64,000 bases of DNA from Eriocheir sinensis (GCF_024679095.1 NC_066512.1:7142563-7206562), one strand, 5' to 3'; shown: positions 49,291-58,827, counted from the first letter of the stretch. Made by a program: numbers and translations. Notes: generated by a model not told the origin, from the letters alone.

Positions 49291-49495
49291 TCATGAGTTT
49301 CTCCCACTGAGTCTAACGAGGCAGGTCACTAACTTGCCCTCACCCCTTCCTCGCCCATTCCTTACCACGCCATCACCTCCCCCTAACCCATTTAACGTGC
49401 CCTCACCCCGCCCTCACCTCTCCATCGCTTACCTGTGGACGCTTTGGGCGCGGCTGTTACCTGACCCTTCACAGCCCGCCCTTACCAGCTGCAGA
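49291..49495. other. Unassigned C-rich spacer
   Basis: CCT/CACC-rich sequence. No gene recognised. Confidence 0.4.
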
Positions 49496-49668
49496 AGAGG
49501 AGGAGGAGGAGGAGGAGGAGGAGGAGAGGTATAATAAGCCAAAGTAAATAGGCGGATGAATTAGAGTAAACTTGCTTCTACCTCATGTCATTGTTTGATG
49601 ATGATGATGATGATGACGGTGACGTAGATGCTTATGGTAATGACGAAGAAAGTGAGAAGGATGATGAC

Positions 49669-49703
<35 letters not shown>

Positions 49704-49890
49704 GGAGGAGAGGGGGGGGGGTTAAGAGTTCTCGTTATCTGCCTTGTTTGTCTTCTTTGTCAGGGATTAATTTTGCCCTCAATCTTCCCTCATCAAGATG
49801 CGAAAGAGTAGGAGGAGAAGAAAGAAGAGGAGGAGGAAGAGGAGGAGGAGGAGGAGGAGGAGGAGCAGGAGCAGGAGGAGGATTAGGAGG
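49496..49890. repeat. (GGA)n and (GAT)n cluster
   Basis: GGA at 49496-49526, GAT at about 49598-49616, GGA-rich at 49668-49720 and again at 49802-49890. Confidence 0.92.
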
Positions 49891-49997
49891 AGGAGGACAT
49901 AAAGATAATTCTGTTGCTGATAGTGATGATGGTGATGATACTGATGTAAGAAGCTAAATATGAAGAGAAAATATTTAACAAGAAGAGAGTGCATTTT

Positions 49998-50207
49998 CTC
50001 TCTCTCTCTCTCTCTCTCTCTCTGATTCTCTCTCCTCACACACTCTCACACTCTTATACCTCTGCCCACACAATCTGCCAAACATTAACCCCTTCAACCT
50101 TTCTCTCCTTCCCTCACACACCTGTCAACGCACATAATTTCTCTGCCCACACACCTGCCAAACATTAACCTTTCTCTCTTTCTCTCTCTACACACTCTCT
50201 CTCTCTG

Positions 50208-50247
<40 letters not shown>
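49998..50247. repeat. (CT)n tracts
   Basis: CT at 49998-50022 and 50213-50247, with CT-rich DNA between them. Confidence 0.92.
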
Positions 50248-50251
<4 letters not shown>

Positions 50252-50530
50252 TATTTATCCCTACCTTCCTTCTCCTTTTCTCCAATTCAAGTGTTTCACC
50301 TATCCTCTTCCTTCAATCTCCTCCCCTCCATATCCTCCCATCACTTTCATCCCCGTCACCCCCAGGCGCCTCCACCCCAGATGTACTCAATTAGGCCCCA
50401 GGTGTTCCCAGATTCCTGTCATCCCCATATCACCTCATTATCCACCTGACCTCCACCCGTTTCCAGTCTCGACAGGTAGAAGGTGACAGCAACAGCCACA
50501 ATAAAACCAATAATAAAAATTCTGAAACTA

Positions 50531-50556
50531 CTCTACTACTACTACTACTACTACTA
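50531..50556. repeat. (CTA)n repeat
   Basis: About eight CTA units. Confidence 0.93.
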
Positions 50557-50631
50557 TAGTCTGTTCATGGCTAGATTTCAGATTGCTGGGCAGGTTATAA
50601 CAGATTACTGGCGTTCAGGGTTTTCATCAGT

Positions 50632-50963
50632 TGTTCATTTCTATGTTCAATGTATTATTACGTTACGTAGAGTGATCAGAATGCAGTTAAAGCTCTACGT
50701 ATTGAAAACACATAGTTATTTATAGCAACATTTCACTCGCCCCAACCATCACGGCGCTCGAGACACCCTGTATGATGTTAAAAAAAAATGAGTATCGCGC
50801 GCGCCATGATGGTTGGGGCAAGTGACATGTTGCTATAAACAACCCTGTGTTTTCAATATGTGGAGCTTCATCTGCATTCTGATCACACTGTTGTGTTCAT
50901 GAGAGATTTTCCTACGTCATCTAATAATATATTTCTGCAGTCAATGAACAGTGAGCAGAATTA
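50632..50963. mobile_element. Fold-back (long inverted repeat) element
   Basis: The arm at about 50671-50756 contains GTGATCAGAATGCAGTTAAA, then ATTGAAAACACA, TTTATAGCAACAT and CGCCCCAACCATCA. It is matched in inverse complement by the arm at about 50798-50887. The loop is about 40 bp with an A-run and GCGCGCG. Weaker pairing extends outward (TGTTCATT against AATGAACA). No coding capacity. A MITE-type or palindromic element is likely, but no target duplication was identified. Confidence 0.8.
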
Positions 50964-51279
50964 AAACTTGTTATAAACATTTTTTTAACTTCTTCACAGT
51001 TCAACTCATCGTAATACCATTTTCTTTTTTTGTTTTGTCGAGTTTTTACAATACATCTTGATTCTACAGTCACTGCTGAGTCTGATGGTGTCAACCAAAA
51101 CTGGCTAGCCCGTTTATGAGATGAGCTAGGGCATATAATAAAGAGACATGTCTCACTCCAGCATGCAAGATGTGGTCCGACATGAGTGTTAGCGGGAGAG
51201 CGGAGCAGCCAATCAGCAGCAAGCTTACCAACCTGCCTAGGCGCCAGGAATTTAGCTTAAGTGAATAGACTTTTTTTTT
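50964..51279. other. Unassigned unique sequence
   Basis: AT-rich flank left of the composite transposon. Nothing recognised. Confidence 0.4.
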
Positions 51280-51388
51280 ATAGGTTCCTTGCACCTACGT
51301 CACATATTTCCCACAATGCACCGGACTCTATCAGCTGAGTTTGTTTACATTTCGTCGTGTGGGTCCACGGCTGGTTTGAGGCGCTAAG

Positions 51389-51540
51389 GATGGCTGTGTT
51401 TAGAGACCACTCCTCGTATTATTACCAGCTTCCAGCGGCTGCAGCACACAGATATGATGAAATAATATCTGTTATAGGAAATGTAGATCCTTATATCATA
51501 GATCGTATCCTTAGATCCTTATATCATATCGTATGGAGTA
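51389..51540 (+). pseudogene. Possible N-terminus of transposon accessory gene
   Basis: The open frame starts MAVFRDHSSYYYQLPAAAAH and continues RYDEIISVIGNVDPYII before a small local duplication of CTTATATCATA (about 51490-51530). After a GT/G run the sequence becomes LINE. It lies 107 bp inside the left terminal repeat, points toward the PHD remnant at 53500, and is nearly free of low-complexity sequence. I read it as the first part of the element's second gene, cut by the insertion. The resemblance of the RY...IG..DPY stretch to YqaJ-type accessory proteins is from memory only. Confidence 0.45.
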
Positions 51541-51584
51541 TGCATCTCATGTGTGTGTGTGGGGGGGGGGGGGGGGGTAGGTCC

Positions 51585-52090
51585 ACTCACACAGCTCTCC
51601 TTAACAGAGTGGAATCAAAGGCTCTTCGTCTCATTAGCTCTCCTCCTCATACTGATAGTCTTCTACCTCTCAAATTCCGCCGCCATGTTGCCTCTCTATC
51701 TTCTATCGATATTTTCATACTCACTGCTCTTCTGAACTTGCTAACTGCATGCCTTCCCTCCTCCCGCGGCCCCGCTGCACACGACTTTCTACTCATGCTC
51801 ATCCCTATACTGTCCAAACCCCTTATGCAAGAGTTAACCAGCATCTTACCTTTCATCCTCACGCTGGTAAACTCTGGAACAATCTTCCTTCATCTGTATT
51901 TCCTCCTGCCTACGACTTGAACTCTTTCAAGAGGAGGGTATCAGGATACCTCTCCTCCCGAAATTGACCTCTGATTTTGGACATTCCTTTAACCTCTGTT
52001 CGGGAGCAGTGAGTTGCGGGCCTTTTTTTTTTTTTTTTTTTTTTTTTTTGCGCTCTTGAGCTGTCTCAGCTGTAAAAAAAAAAAAAAAAA
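51585..52090 (+). mobile_element. Non-LTR retrotransposon 3' end nested in transposon
   Basis: RNRVESKALRLISSPPH-type frame from about 51600, one frameshift near 51700, then FYRYFHTHCSSELANCMPS, KLWNNLPSSVFPPAYDLNSF and a stop after SSRN (about 51967). The tail GGGAGCAGTGAGTTGCGGGC, a T-run, GAGCTGTCTC and an A-run is the complete form of the tails seen at 26557, 41322 and 45550. It interrupts the transposon's plus-strand gene. Confidence 0.88.
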
Positions 52091-52099
52091 AAGATAATG

Positions 52100-53400
52100 A
52101 TTGCTTTCACGATGATGAGGCCGGGGGGGTGGGAGGTCCAATCGTAAGACCAACCCTAATAATATTGTTTCAAGTGCCTCTGCTACTGCAAATATTAATG
52201 CTGACGGCAGTGATGATAGATACTGTGGATAGTGTGGAGGTGACATGGATGACAATTGCATAGGCTGTGATAAGTGCCCCCTATGGCTTCATGACTCTCC
52301 TCTGTCTATGGGTCTGTCCCAGTCAATTATACAGTCATTAAAAGAGGGTGGAGATGCTTTACTGTTTGTCTGTACTGGATGCAGAGTTGGGAATTCCGGC
52401 GGGGCTAGTGGTGTTGGTGGGGGAGGCAGGTACACTGGGGACAGTGGTAGTAACAACCTTGCCCTAAGCAGCTCCATGAGACTGTTTGGGCCCTTTGTAC
52501 TTCTGTTAAGGCTTTATCTGAGCAGGTTACTGTCTTGACTGACCAGGTGTCGGTTGCGGTCAGGCCTTGCACCCATGGCAGCGCCAGTTGTCAAGCTAAT
52601 GCTGGGCTTAGCCAGGCCATAGCTGGCAATGGTGTTTTGGGAAACCGTCCAAAAGAATCTCAAGATCTTAGTCTTATAATCAGGAAGGAGATTGTTGAAA
52701 TTGAGGAAAGACGCAAACTTAAAGACTCCATAATTTTTCATGGTATCATGGCTACTAACTTGACAGAAGCTAAAAACACATTATCTCAAATTTCAGAGTA
52801 TCTTCTCGGAACTCAGTTTCCAATACTAGACTTGTATTGTCTCAATCAAGTGAAAGGAATTTATAGAGTCAAGTGCTCGAACCAAGATCTTCGCACTGAC
52901 TTACTGCTTGAAGCTAAATCCCTCAAAGACAGTGATCAATTCTCCAACATCTATATCAACCGGGACTTGACTTATATTCAGAGGCAGGAGTTATATGCTA
53001 GACGACAGAGCCTTGCAAATAGGTAAACAGTGCCTTCTCATAGGAGTCAGTCTGGATAGGCACAGGAGCCTGGGGAGTCTGTGGGTACTGCTCCAACCCC
53101 GAGCCCTGGTGTTGGCCCAGGTAATGGAGAGGAACGCCCACATGCCCCTTTAGAGAATTAAATTTTGTTCTTGTAAATGTAAATAGCCTTAGTAATAAGA
53201 TTAATTTACTGTCACTTAATTGATGAGAACAGGATTGACTTTGCTGCAATAACTGAAACATGGCTGTTACCTTCCGTATCTGACTCATTCATAACTATCC
53301 CTAATTATAACATATTTAGAAGTGACACACCGAGTTCCACACCCAAGCACAGAGTATGTATTTATGTACACAACAGGCTAAATTCTGTATCCTGTTAATA
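52100..53400 (+). mobile_element. LINE with PHD-type ORF1 and start of ORF2, nested
   Basis: It follows directly after the A-tail of the preceding LINE. ORF1 (to about 53025) carries a PHD-like finger, a heptad-like stretch and an RRM-like region. About 130 bp later ORF2 starts with NFVLVNVNSLSNKINLL, a frameshift and then AITETWLLPSVSD, the beginning of an APE-type endonuclease. It breaks off at about 53400. Missing the rest of ORF2, it is either a separate truncated insertion or the 5' half of a rearranged LINE. Confidence 0.82.
52217..53026 (+). pseudogene. LINE ORF1: PHD finger, coiled coil, RRM-like
   Basis: Frame 1 reads GGDMDDNCIGCDKCPLWLHD and then ALLFVCTGC, a C4HC3-type PHD cluster (about 52221-52383). 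An in-frame stop replaces a residue between the first two cysteines. After a Gly/Ser linker and a frameshift near 52530, the second frame gives VTVLTDQVSVAV and EIVEIEERRKLKDSIIFHGI (helical), then a ~100-residue RNA-binding-like fold. That fold includes IYRVKCSNQDLRTDLLLEAK and NIYINRDLTYIQRQELYARR, as in ORF1 proteins that bind LINE RNA. The protein ends at 53026. PHD-type ORF1 is known in CR1-like elements. Confidence 0.78.
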
Positions 53401-53499
53401 ATATCTATGTATTGCTCCATGCCTGTGGAGCTGATCCTGGTAAGAAATCCTGGTAAGAAATGTTGGCACCTGGCTGAGTAGCATGTCTATTCAAAGAAT

Positions 53500-53794
53500 G
53501 TAGTCCCTGATGAACGGCTGTGGGAGGCCATCACCACAAAAGTCAAAATATTTGTCAACAGGTGTGTTGCCAGAACTCCAGGCCACCGTGTACACACGTA
53601 GGCCGTCACATATGAGTCTATGTAATATTCAGGGTGCTCAGGAAATATGGTGCACATGTAGACAGCACGAATATGGTAGGATGATCCAGTGTGACAACAA
53701 TATGTGTGCGACACACTGGTTTCACATTTCCTGTATGAAGCTGAAGAGAGTGCCCAAAGGAAAATGGTACTGCCCTAATTGTAGGCATAAATAA
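53500..53794 (+). pseudogene. ING-like PHD finger, C-terminus of transposon gene
   Basis: The frame 53510-53794 ends with a PHD finger: IWCTCRQHEYGRMIQCDNNM, then THWFHISCMKLKRVPKGKWY and CPNCRHK. The Cys-His pattern is complete (C-x-C, CDN...C, H-x2-C, C-x2-C). The DNN..C..HWFH and PKGKWYCP wording is that of ING-type PHD fingers, which bind methylated histone H3 tails. There is no ING N-terminal domain and no upstream exon. Upstream, an alternative frame (LWEAITTKVKIFVNRC) joins LPELQATVYTRR through a likely frameshift near 53570. Convergent orientation to the transposase inside shared terminal repeats suggests it is the 3' end of the element's second (YqaJ-type) gene. Confidence 0.7.
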
Positions 53795-53843
53795 ATTTCA
53801 GATGAAAATGTATTTGAAGGTATAATATAAGTGTTTTCTCTAG

Positions 53844-54715
53844 TCCATAGTCATCGCCCTCCTCTAGTCCACAGTAATATCTTAACATATTCTCATTCAA
53901 AGTTATTTATTTGTATGTCTTCTCAACCCATTATTTAGTAAATTCAGAATGATAGTCTGTATGTCACTGCTATTGCCATGATTTACATTGAATGTATATA
54001 TGTTGCCCTTAGTCCTCCTCTAGTCCACATTAATATATTGATATAATCTGATGCAAAGTTATTTGTATGTCTTATTTCTCAACCCATCTTTTAGTAGTTT
54101 CATAATGGTCTCCTGGGCTAAGACCAAGGTACACGTGTTTGGGGGCTTGCTAGATGAAGCAGTACAGTCTGTTCGAGCGTGTGGTGAGGACGTTGAGATC
54201 TTGGAAAATTTCACATACCTTGGTAGTGTACTTCATAACGACGGTGGGTCTCGGCAGGCAGTCTTATGACGGATTTGTGTGACCCACGGCATTATGGACT
54301 CGCTCAGCCAGAGTATATGGCATTGTCGATACCTGTGCAGAAGGACAAAGATCCAGATCTTCAAGTCGCTTGTGCTCCCTGTCTTACTCTATGGCTGTGA
54401 GACATGGACACTGAATAGCGACTTGGAGAGGCGGATTGATGCCTTTGGTAATGGGTGTCTACGCAGGATCATAGGGTATCGCTGGAATGACTGTGTCAAA
54501 TCAACGATTATTGCATGAGACTGATTCGACACCTATTACTTGCCATGAGGTACGTACTTGGGATGGGAAGGGGCCTTCATGGAGACTAGACTGGAGGAAC
54601 CCCGAGGCTGGCGTCATAGGGTGGATGTGGCGACGCGCTCCCCGGCGTATGCCCCAATTGATTGAGATAATGATAGTCTGTATGTCACTGTTAATGCCAT
54701 GATTTACATTTGGGC
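53844..54715. repeat. 156-bp tandem duplication, second copy split by RTE
   Basis: CCTCTAGTCC occurs at 53861 and again at 54017, a spacing of 156 bp. AATGATAGTCTGTATGTCAC occurs at 53948 and 54669. After removing the 559-bp RTE and a 6-bp target duplication that spacing is also 156 bp. The two copies differ at many sites, so the duplication predates the insertion. Confidence 0.88.
54108..54666 (+). mobile_element. RTE-like LINE 3' end, nested, 6-bp target duplication
   Basis: Bounded by ATAATG at 54102-54107 and 54667-54672. It codes for the post-palm part of an RTE-type ORF2: VSWAKTKVHVFGGLLDEAVQ, LENFTYLGSVLHNDGGSRQA, then RRTKIQIFKSLVLPVLLYGC and CLRRIIGYRWNDC. A shortened C-terminus ends RRAPRRMPQLIE in one frame (TRSPAYAPID in another). 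There is an internal deletion compared with relatives between the YRWND block and the Pro/Arg-rich end. One stop (54267-54269) and a frameshift are present. It is 5'-truncated and noncoding today. Confidence 0.9.
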
Positions 54716-56110
54716 CATCTTAACACACAAAAAAAGTGGGTCTTATTAGGTCTGTCAAGGCTTCTATCCATAGGCCCCCTTCCCCCATTAAAAAGGGTTA
54801 CTAAGAGACACAATATGGTTATAGTAACAATCTTTGTTTTTACTTTATTGTATGGAAATGGATAATGTAATTAATTGGATTACATTTACCAATTAATTTA
54901 ATCTGCCATCCCACTTGTTGGGAAGAAGGCTAGATTAAAAATTACATATTAAACATAAATAAGTAATTAAACTACATTCATGAAGTCATTGGTACAATGC
55001 CTGGATAACAGTTAACAAGTGCACAACATATCCTAACTATTTTATCTAGCGTAGTCTCATTGCTGTCATTACCTTTTACTAATTCTATTGGAAGTGGACC
55101 TTGAAAAATCTTATATTTACGACGAACCAATCCAATTACTCTCTCTACATGAATTCTTACATTGGCAATTTTCCTAGTATTTTCAACTTCAAAGGCTGAC
55201 AACTGAGATTTTCCCCTGGTAAATGATGGAATATATAAACTTGCATGGTATAATCCTACACTTTCCTCAATTCCAAACCCTCTATCAGCAAGCACAATAT
55301 CACCAGGTAGCAAATTTTCTAAAATGCCGCACTTCTCAGTAATGGTCTTGTCACTGACCCTACCACCCCAACCTCTAGATATGAATGATATGCATCCTGT
55401 GAGAGTAATGCCTATGAGGAATTTCATGACGTTATTGTGTTTATAATTTGACCAAGCAGCTGGCTTGGCCATTAGGGACGAAGGAGTAGCCAAGGTCATT
55501 TCAAAACAGTCAAGTAAGACAGAGACTCTGTCACCAAAACTCCTGTGGAAGCATGCAGGCATTGCTAGCCAAGTTCTTCTCTTCCAGGCCAAACAATGGA
55601 ATATCTTAATTTTGTGTCTGCTGTATCTACCCATTTATAAAAATATCCTTGACACAGTTGAAGGAGATACATTAAATCTGTAGGCGAAATCCTGGAAGCA
55701 TGTATTTAAACGAAGATGCATCAGAAACATAACAAATTCTTGAAGCGGGGATAGCTTCAAATTAATTGAATGGGTAATATTAAGGCAAACATAATTAAAA
55801 ATGCACATCGGTACAGCATAGTTTGGCAGCCCTGTATAAAAAAGTACTTTTTCATCATCATTTCTGAGGTTGAGGTTATTGTAGTCACCTACTGTAGAAC
55901 AGAGTTCATACACCTCTGTTCGTAACTGGTTCAAGTCCTCATACTGCTGATCAAACATGGTCATCTCTATTAGGGTGAGGTCTGTTTGGCAGCCAACAGT
56001 TGCAACTGTTACTTTTTCTGTCTGGCAGGCAGCTGGTCTAGACAGAATGGTTTGCTTCTCTGTCTGAAATGTCTGGCCGATGGCTGGTAGGGACAACTGT
56101 TCCTGTTGTT

Positions 56111-56337
56111 CTGAAAGGTGTAAGAAGATTGTGAGAAGATAGTAATACCCTCCCATGACAACTTTGACCTGTGAAAATTCATACCCATTTTAGAAGAGGT
56201 TTCTTAACTTACACCAACAAAAAGGATGATAATACAATAATATGAATGTTTTTTTATGAAAAAGTCTGTATCTCCATGAAAAAAACAAACATGGAATAGG
56301 CTACTTGTTGATGGCATATATCAACATAACCACTTAC
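56111..56337 (-). other. Transposase intron 2
   Basis: 227 bp. Donor GTAAGTG (56337-56331, minus strand) and acceptor CTTACACCTTTCAG ending at 56111. Exon 2 leaves one base and exon 3 supplies two, restoring a Glu codon in the frame of QQEQLSLP. Confidence 0.8.
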
Positions 56338-56559
56338 CAACATGAACCTTGTCACTGCAAGGTTGAGTGTATTCCTGTATGTCCATGAGTGTCTGCGCTG
56401 CCATAAGCATTTCCTTATCCTTTTTCAACTTTCTCTCCTGGATCCTTTGATGCCGAGCACAAATGATGGCGACTAATTCCTGGGACACTTTACGATGACC
56501 AAGGTTCTGTGTTAGGGCCCAGTCTGGATTACTAGTATCCTCGAGGACTGCTGGCCGTC

Positions 56560-57422
56560 CTGAAGTAACAAATATAATGCAGGGTTAATAATGAGTTTAC
56601 CTCAGCAGTCGCTTTCAAAGACAATATTTATTCTTTTCCAGACTAAAGGTCATGCTTTTTCTGGTGAGCATTGTTTTAAATCCATAAACCTAAAATTACC
56701 TATATAAAATTTAATCTGGTAATTATTGAGTTGAGCTCCGCGCCTCCAATATATGATATTACGCCTCCTTATTATAGTTTAGGGACTAAATCCATGTTCC
56801 TGAACCAATATATGATAGAGCTAGTACTTAAAATCAAAGAGAAGAGAAAGGCCTAATAATGGATTTAGTCCCTTATGATAGGGAGGTGTAATGTCATCTT
56901 TTGGAGCTGCGGAGCTCAACTCAACAATTACCTTTAATCTTCAGGTGTACCAGACAATATAACAGTGAAATTCAGTTCAAAACTAAACCTAACCAATATG
57001 CAGTCCTTGTTATTGACTAAGATACATAACAATGACTGACTGTTGAAAAGGGAAGCAGGAAAAAATATTGTAATATAAGCCATATAATATGAAATTTTGC
57101 AGCCCTGAATGGCACAATATAAACAGTAAGAGAGCACACTGTCATAAAGTTAGGGTTAGAGTCGGTGAAGTTTGGTTTGACATGGTTAGTTTACCTGTAC
57201 AAGATACCGTTAATAGGTACAGAGAATATAATTGTTCATAGTATAAGGAATTCCTTCAAGGGACAATGATCAGATGTCTGGTCTGTGTCTTTTTAGTGCA
57301 GGTGGTAGTGGTGGCGCCGCTGGTGAGTTACTGAATCCTGTGCCACTTTTGTGTGTCTCTCGGTTAAATTATTGACTTTATTCGAATGCTGTGCCTTAAA
57401 TAGTAAACAAATATGTACTTAC
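56560..57422 (-). other. Transposase intron 1
   Basis: 863 bp. Donor GTAAGTAC (from 57422) and acceptor TTTGTTACTTCAG ending at 56560. One base from exon 1 plus two from exon 2 form a Gly codon. The intron hosts a 215-bp MITE. Confidence 0.78.
56718..56932. mobile_element. 215-bp MITE with 8-bp target duplication
   Basis: Both ends begin GGTAATTATTGAGTTGAG or its near-identical inverse (GTTGAG variant). The arms of about 75 bp pair imperfectly around a central region near 56800-56850. TTTAATCT flanks it exactly at 56710-56717 and 56933-56940. No open frame. The 8-bp duplication fits hAT-like (or P-like) mobilisation, and the family was not identified. Confidence 0.92.
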
Positions 57423-57773
57423 CACTCAAAAAATTATCACTGCACACGAGGAGATGCCTTTTTCCAGCCTCAGTTAAGTCAGCTCTTGCTCTCGCCGTTC
57501 TCTTGTTATTTTCTCTCTCTTCCCTCCATATCTCTTGTCTACTGCTGGTAGTCGGAAGAAAACTCTTTCGGGAACTTTGTCCGCTTGTTTGCGCACCCAA
57601 TAACACCACAGAATGCTGGCATCTTGGCAAATTCACTGTCTTTCATATGATTACCAAAGTACCTCGCACGTCAGCTGATACGGGCTCGGTCCCACACAAC
57701 GCTAAATGCATCGTCTGCTGCCGCCACGGAGAGGGTGTGACGTCACGTGCAAGGAACCTATAGTACTACTAAT

Positions 57774-57982
<209 letters not shown>

Positions 57983-57994
57983 CAGAAATATTAA

Positions 57995-58206
57995 AAAAAA
58001 AACATTAGAAAATAAGAACGTAGGGAGTCTGCAAGAGGTCGATAGGCCTGTACAAAGCAGCTCCTGTAAATTTGACCTCTTCTAACCCTTTATCAATTAA
58101 TCCATCTAACCTCTTCTTCAACGTTTCAATCGTATTTTCACTTGCAACACGACTGCGAGCCTCTTCCACTCACCCACCACTCTATTGGTGAACAAGTTCT
58201 TGCATA
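57995..58206 (-). mobile_element. CR1-like LINE 3' end inside (AAT)n
   Basis: On the minus strand: VNQ..HRVVGEWKRLAVVL-type C-terminal remnant, then the untranslated end with AGGAGCTGCTTTGTACAGGC, CCTCTTGCAGACTCCCTACG and a TTCTTATT-type end at about 58010. The order equals the 3' end of the copies at 14991 and 48843. (AAT)n lies on both sides. Confidence 0.83.
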
Positions 58207-58242
58207 ATGATAATGATAATAATAACAATAATAATAATAACA

Positions 58243-58283
<41 letters not shown>
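58207..58283. repeat. (AAT)n, right part
   Basis: AAT repeat with C and G interruptions, continuing the array left of the LINE fragment. Confidence 0.95.
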
Positions 58284-58285
<2 letters not shown>

Positions 58286-58765
58286 TGATGATATAGCAAT
58301 AAAAGTGAAATCATCGGACTGCTTTCCTTTCCCCTGCTAATAGTTACACATGTAATCAGTTTTCTTATCGCATCCACATCGCCGCCAAATCCGGTCTTTC
58401 TGTCTATCAAGATCCAGCCACCTGTTCTCGCCTTCATCCAACGGAGTTTCGTTTTCTTTCTTTGTCATTATCTTACTTTCAGCTTTAATTTTCTGGATTA
58501 ATATTATTCTGACTTTTCTTGCTATTTTACCAGTTATATTTTATTTTGTATTTGCTCCTCCTCCTCCTCTTCCTCCTCCTCCTTCTCCTACCCCTCCTCT
58601 GCCTCCTCCTCCTCCTTTCAATTATGCATTTTTTCATAACCATAATATGGCGTTTATGATTCTGATTATGAATTTGACTAGATTATTTTTTGTTATTTGT
58701 AAATTTAATATTTGTCATCCACATTTGTCAGCGTCATATTTACGTTCCTTCTCTCTTCCTTTCAG
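58284..58765. other. Unassigned spacer with (TCC)n at 58557-58616
   Basis: Mixed AT-rich sequence plus an imperfect TCC tract. No gene recognised. Confidence 0.45.
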
Positions 58766-58792
58766 GCGCCAGAGGTCAAGAAGAATCAAGAG
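58766..58792 (+). other. Candidate 27-nt microexon
   Basis: Bounded by an excellent acceptor (CTCTCTTCCTTTCAG ending 58765) and a consensus donor (GAG|GTGAGTG). The 27 bases are in multiple of three and encode APEVKKNQE, a hydrophilic Lys/Glu-rich peptide. No neighbouring exon was found within the window, so this could be chance. Confidence 0.3.
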
Positions 58793-58800
58793 GTGAGTGT

Positions 58801-58827
58801 CTCTCTCTCTCTCTCTCTCTCTCTCTT
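58801..58827. repeat. (CT)n microsatellite
   Basis: Short perfect CT tract just after the donor-like site. Confidence 0.97.

Larger units (their letters stand above)
54978..57646 (-). pseudogene. THAP-DDE transposase of the ISL2EU-like element, 3 exons
   Basis: Exon 1 (57646 or, better, 57622 down to 57423) encodes a THAP-type zinc finger start MPAFCGVIGC and end VCSDNFLSG. The usual histidine of that block is asparagine. A frameshift lies between. Donor GTAAGT follows. Exon 2 (56559-56338) gives RPAVLEDTSNPDWALTQNLG and a Lys/Glu-rich helix. Exon 3 (56110-54978) carries a helix-turn-helix (FQDFAYRFNVSPSTVSRIF) and the DDE nuclease: LLDCFE, VLADRGF and RIHVERVIG supply D, D and E, all present. 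Codon phases match across both junctions. A +1 shift at a T5 run (about 55640) and a compensating shift near 55570 disrupt about 25 residues of exon 3. Close to intact otherwise, but dead. Confidence 0.85.
51282..57759. mobile_element. ISL2EU-like DNA transposon (6.5 kb, composite)
   Basis: Terminal inverted repeats: the left end begins AGGTTCCTTGCAC (51282) and continues to ACGTCACA. The reverse complement of the right end (57736-57759) is the same apart from about two positions in the middle. Both ends abut AT, compatible with an AT target duplication. On the minus strand is a THAP-DDE transposase with three exons. On the plus strand, convergent to it, are remnants of a second gene: a possible N-terminus at about 51389-51530 and an ING-like PHD C-terminus at 53500-53794. 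THAP/DDE_4-type transposase plus a second, YqaJ-nuclease-type gene is, from memory, the organisation of ISL2EU elements. The YqaJ core itself is missing here, replaced by LINE insertions. Nested LINE, RTE and MITE insertions are listed separately. Confidence 0.8.

Noticed and set aside
53510..53794. Host ING-family gene
   Set aside because: Only the PHD finger is present, with no ING N-terminal domain or splice-linked upstream exon. It lies between the terminal repeats of a DNA transposon, next to its transposase.
57364..57636. 90-codon minus frame as an independent gene
   Set aside because: It is one frame of the frameshifted THAP exon of the transposase, followed by a splice donor at 57422.
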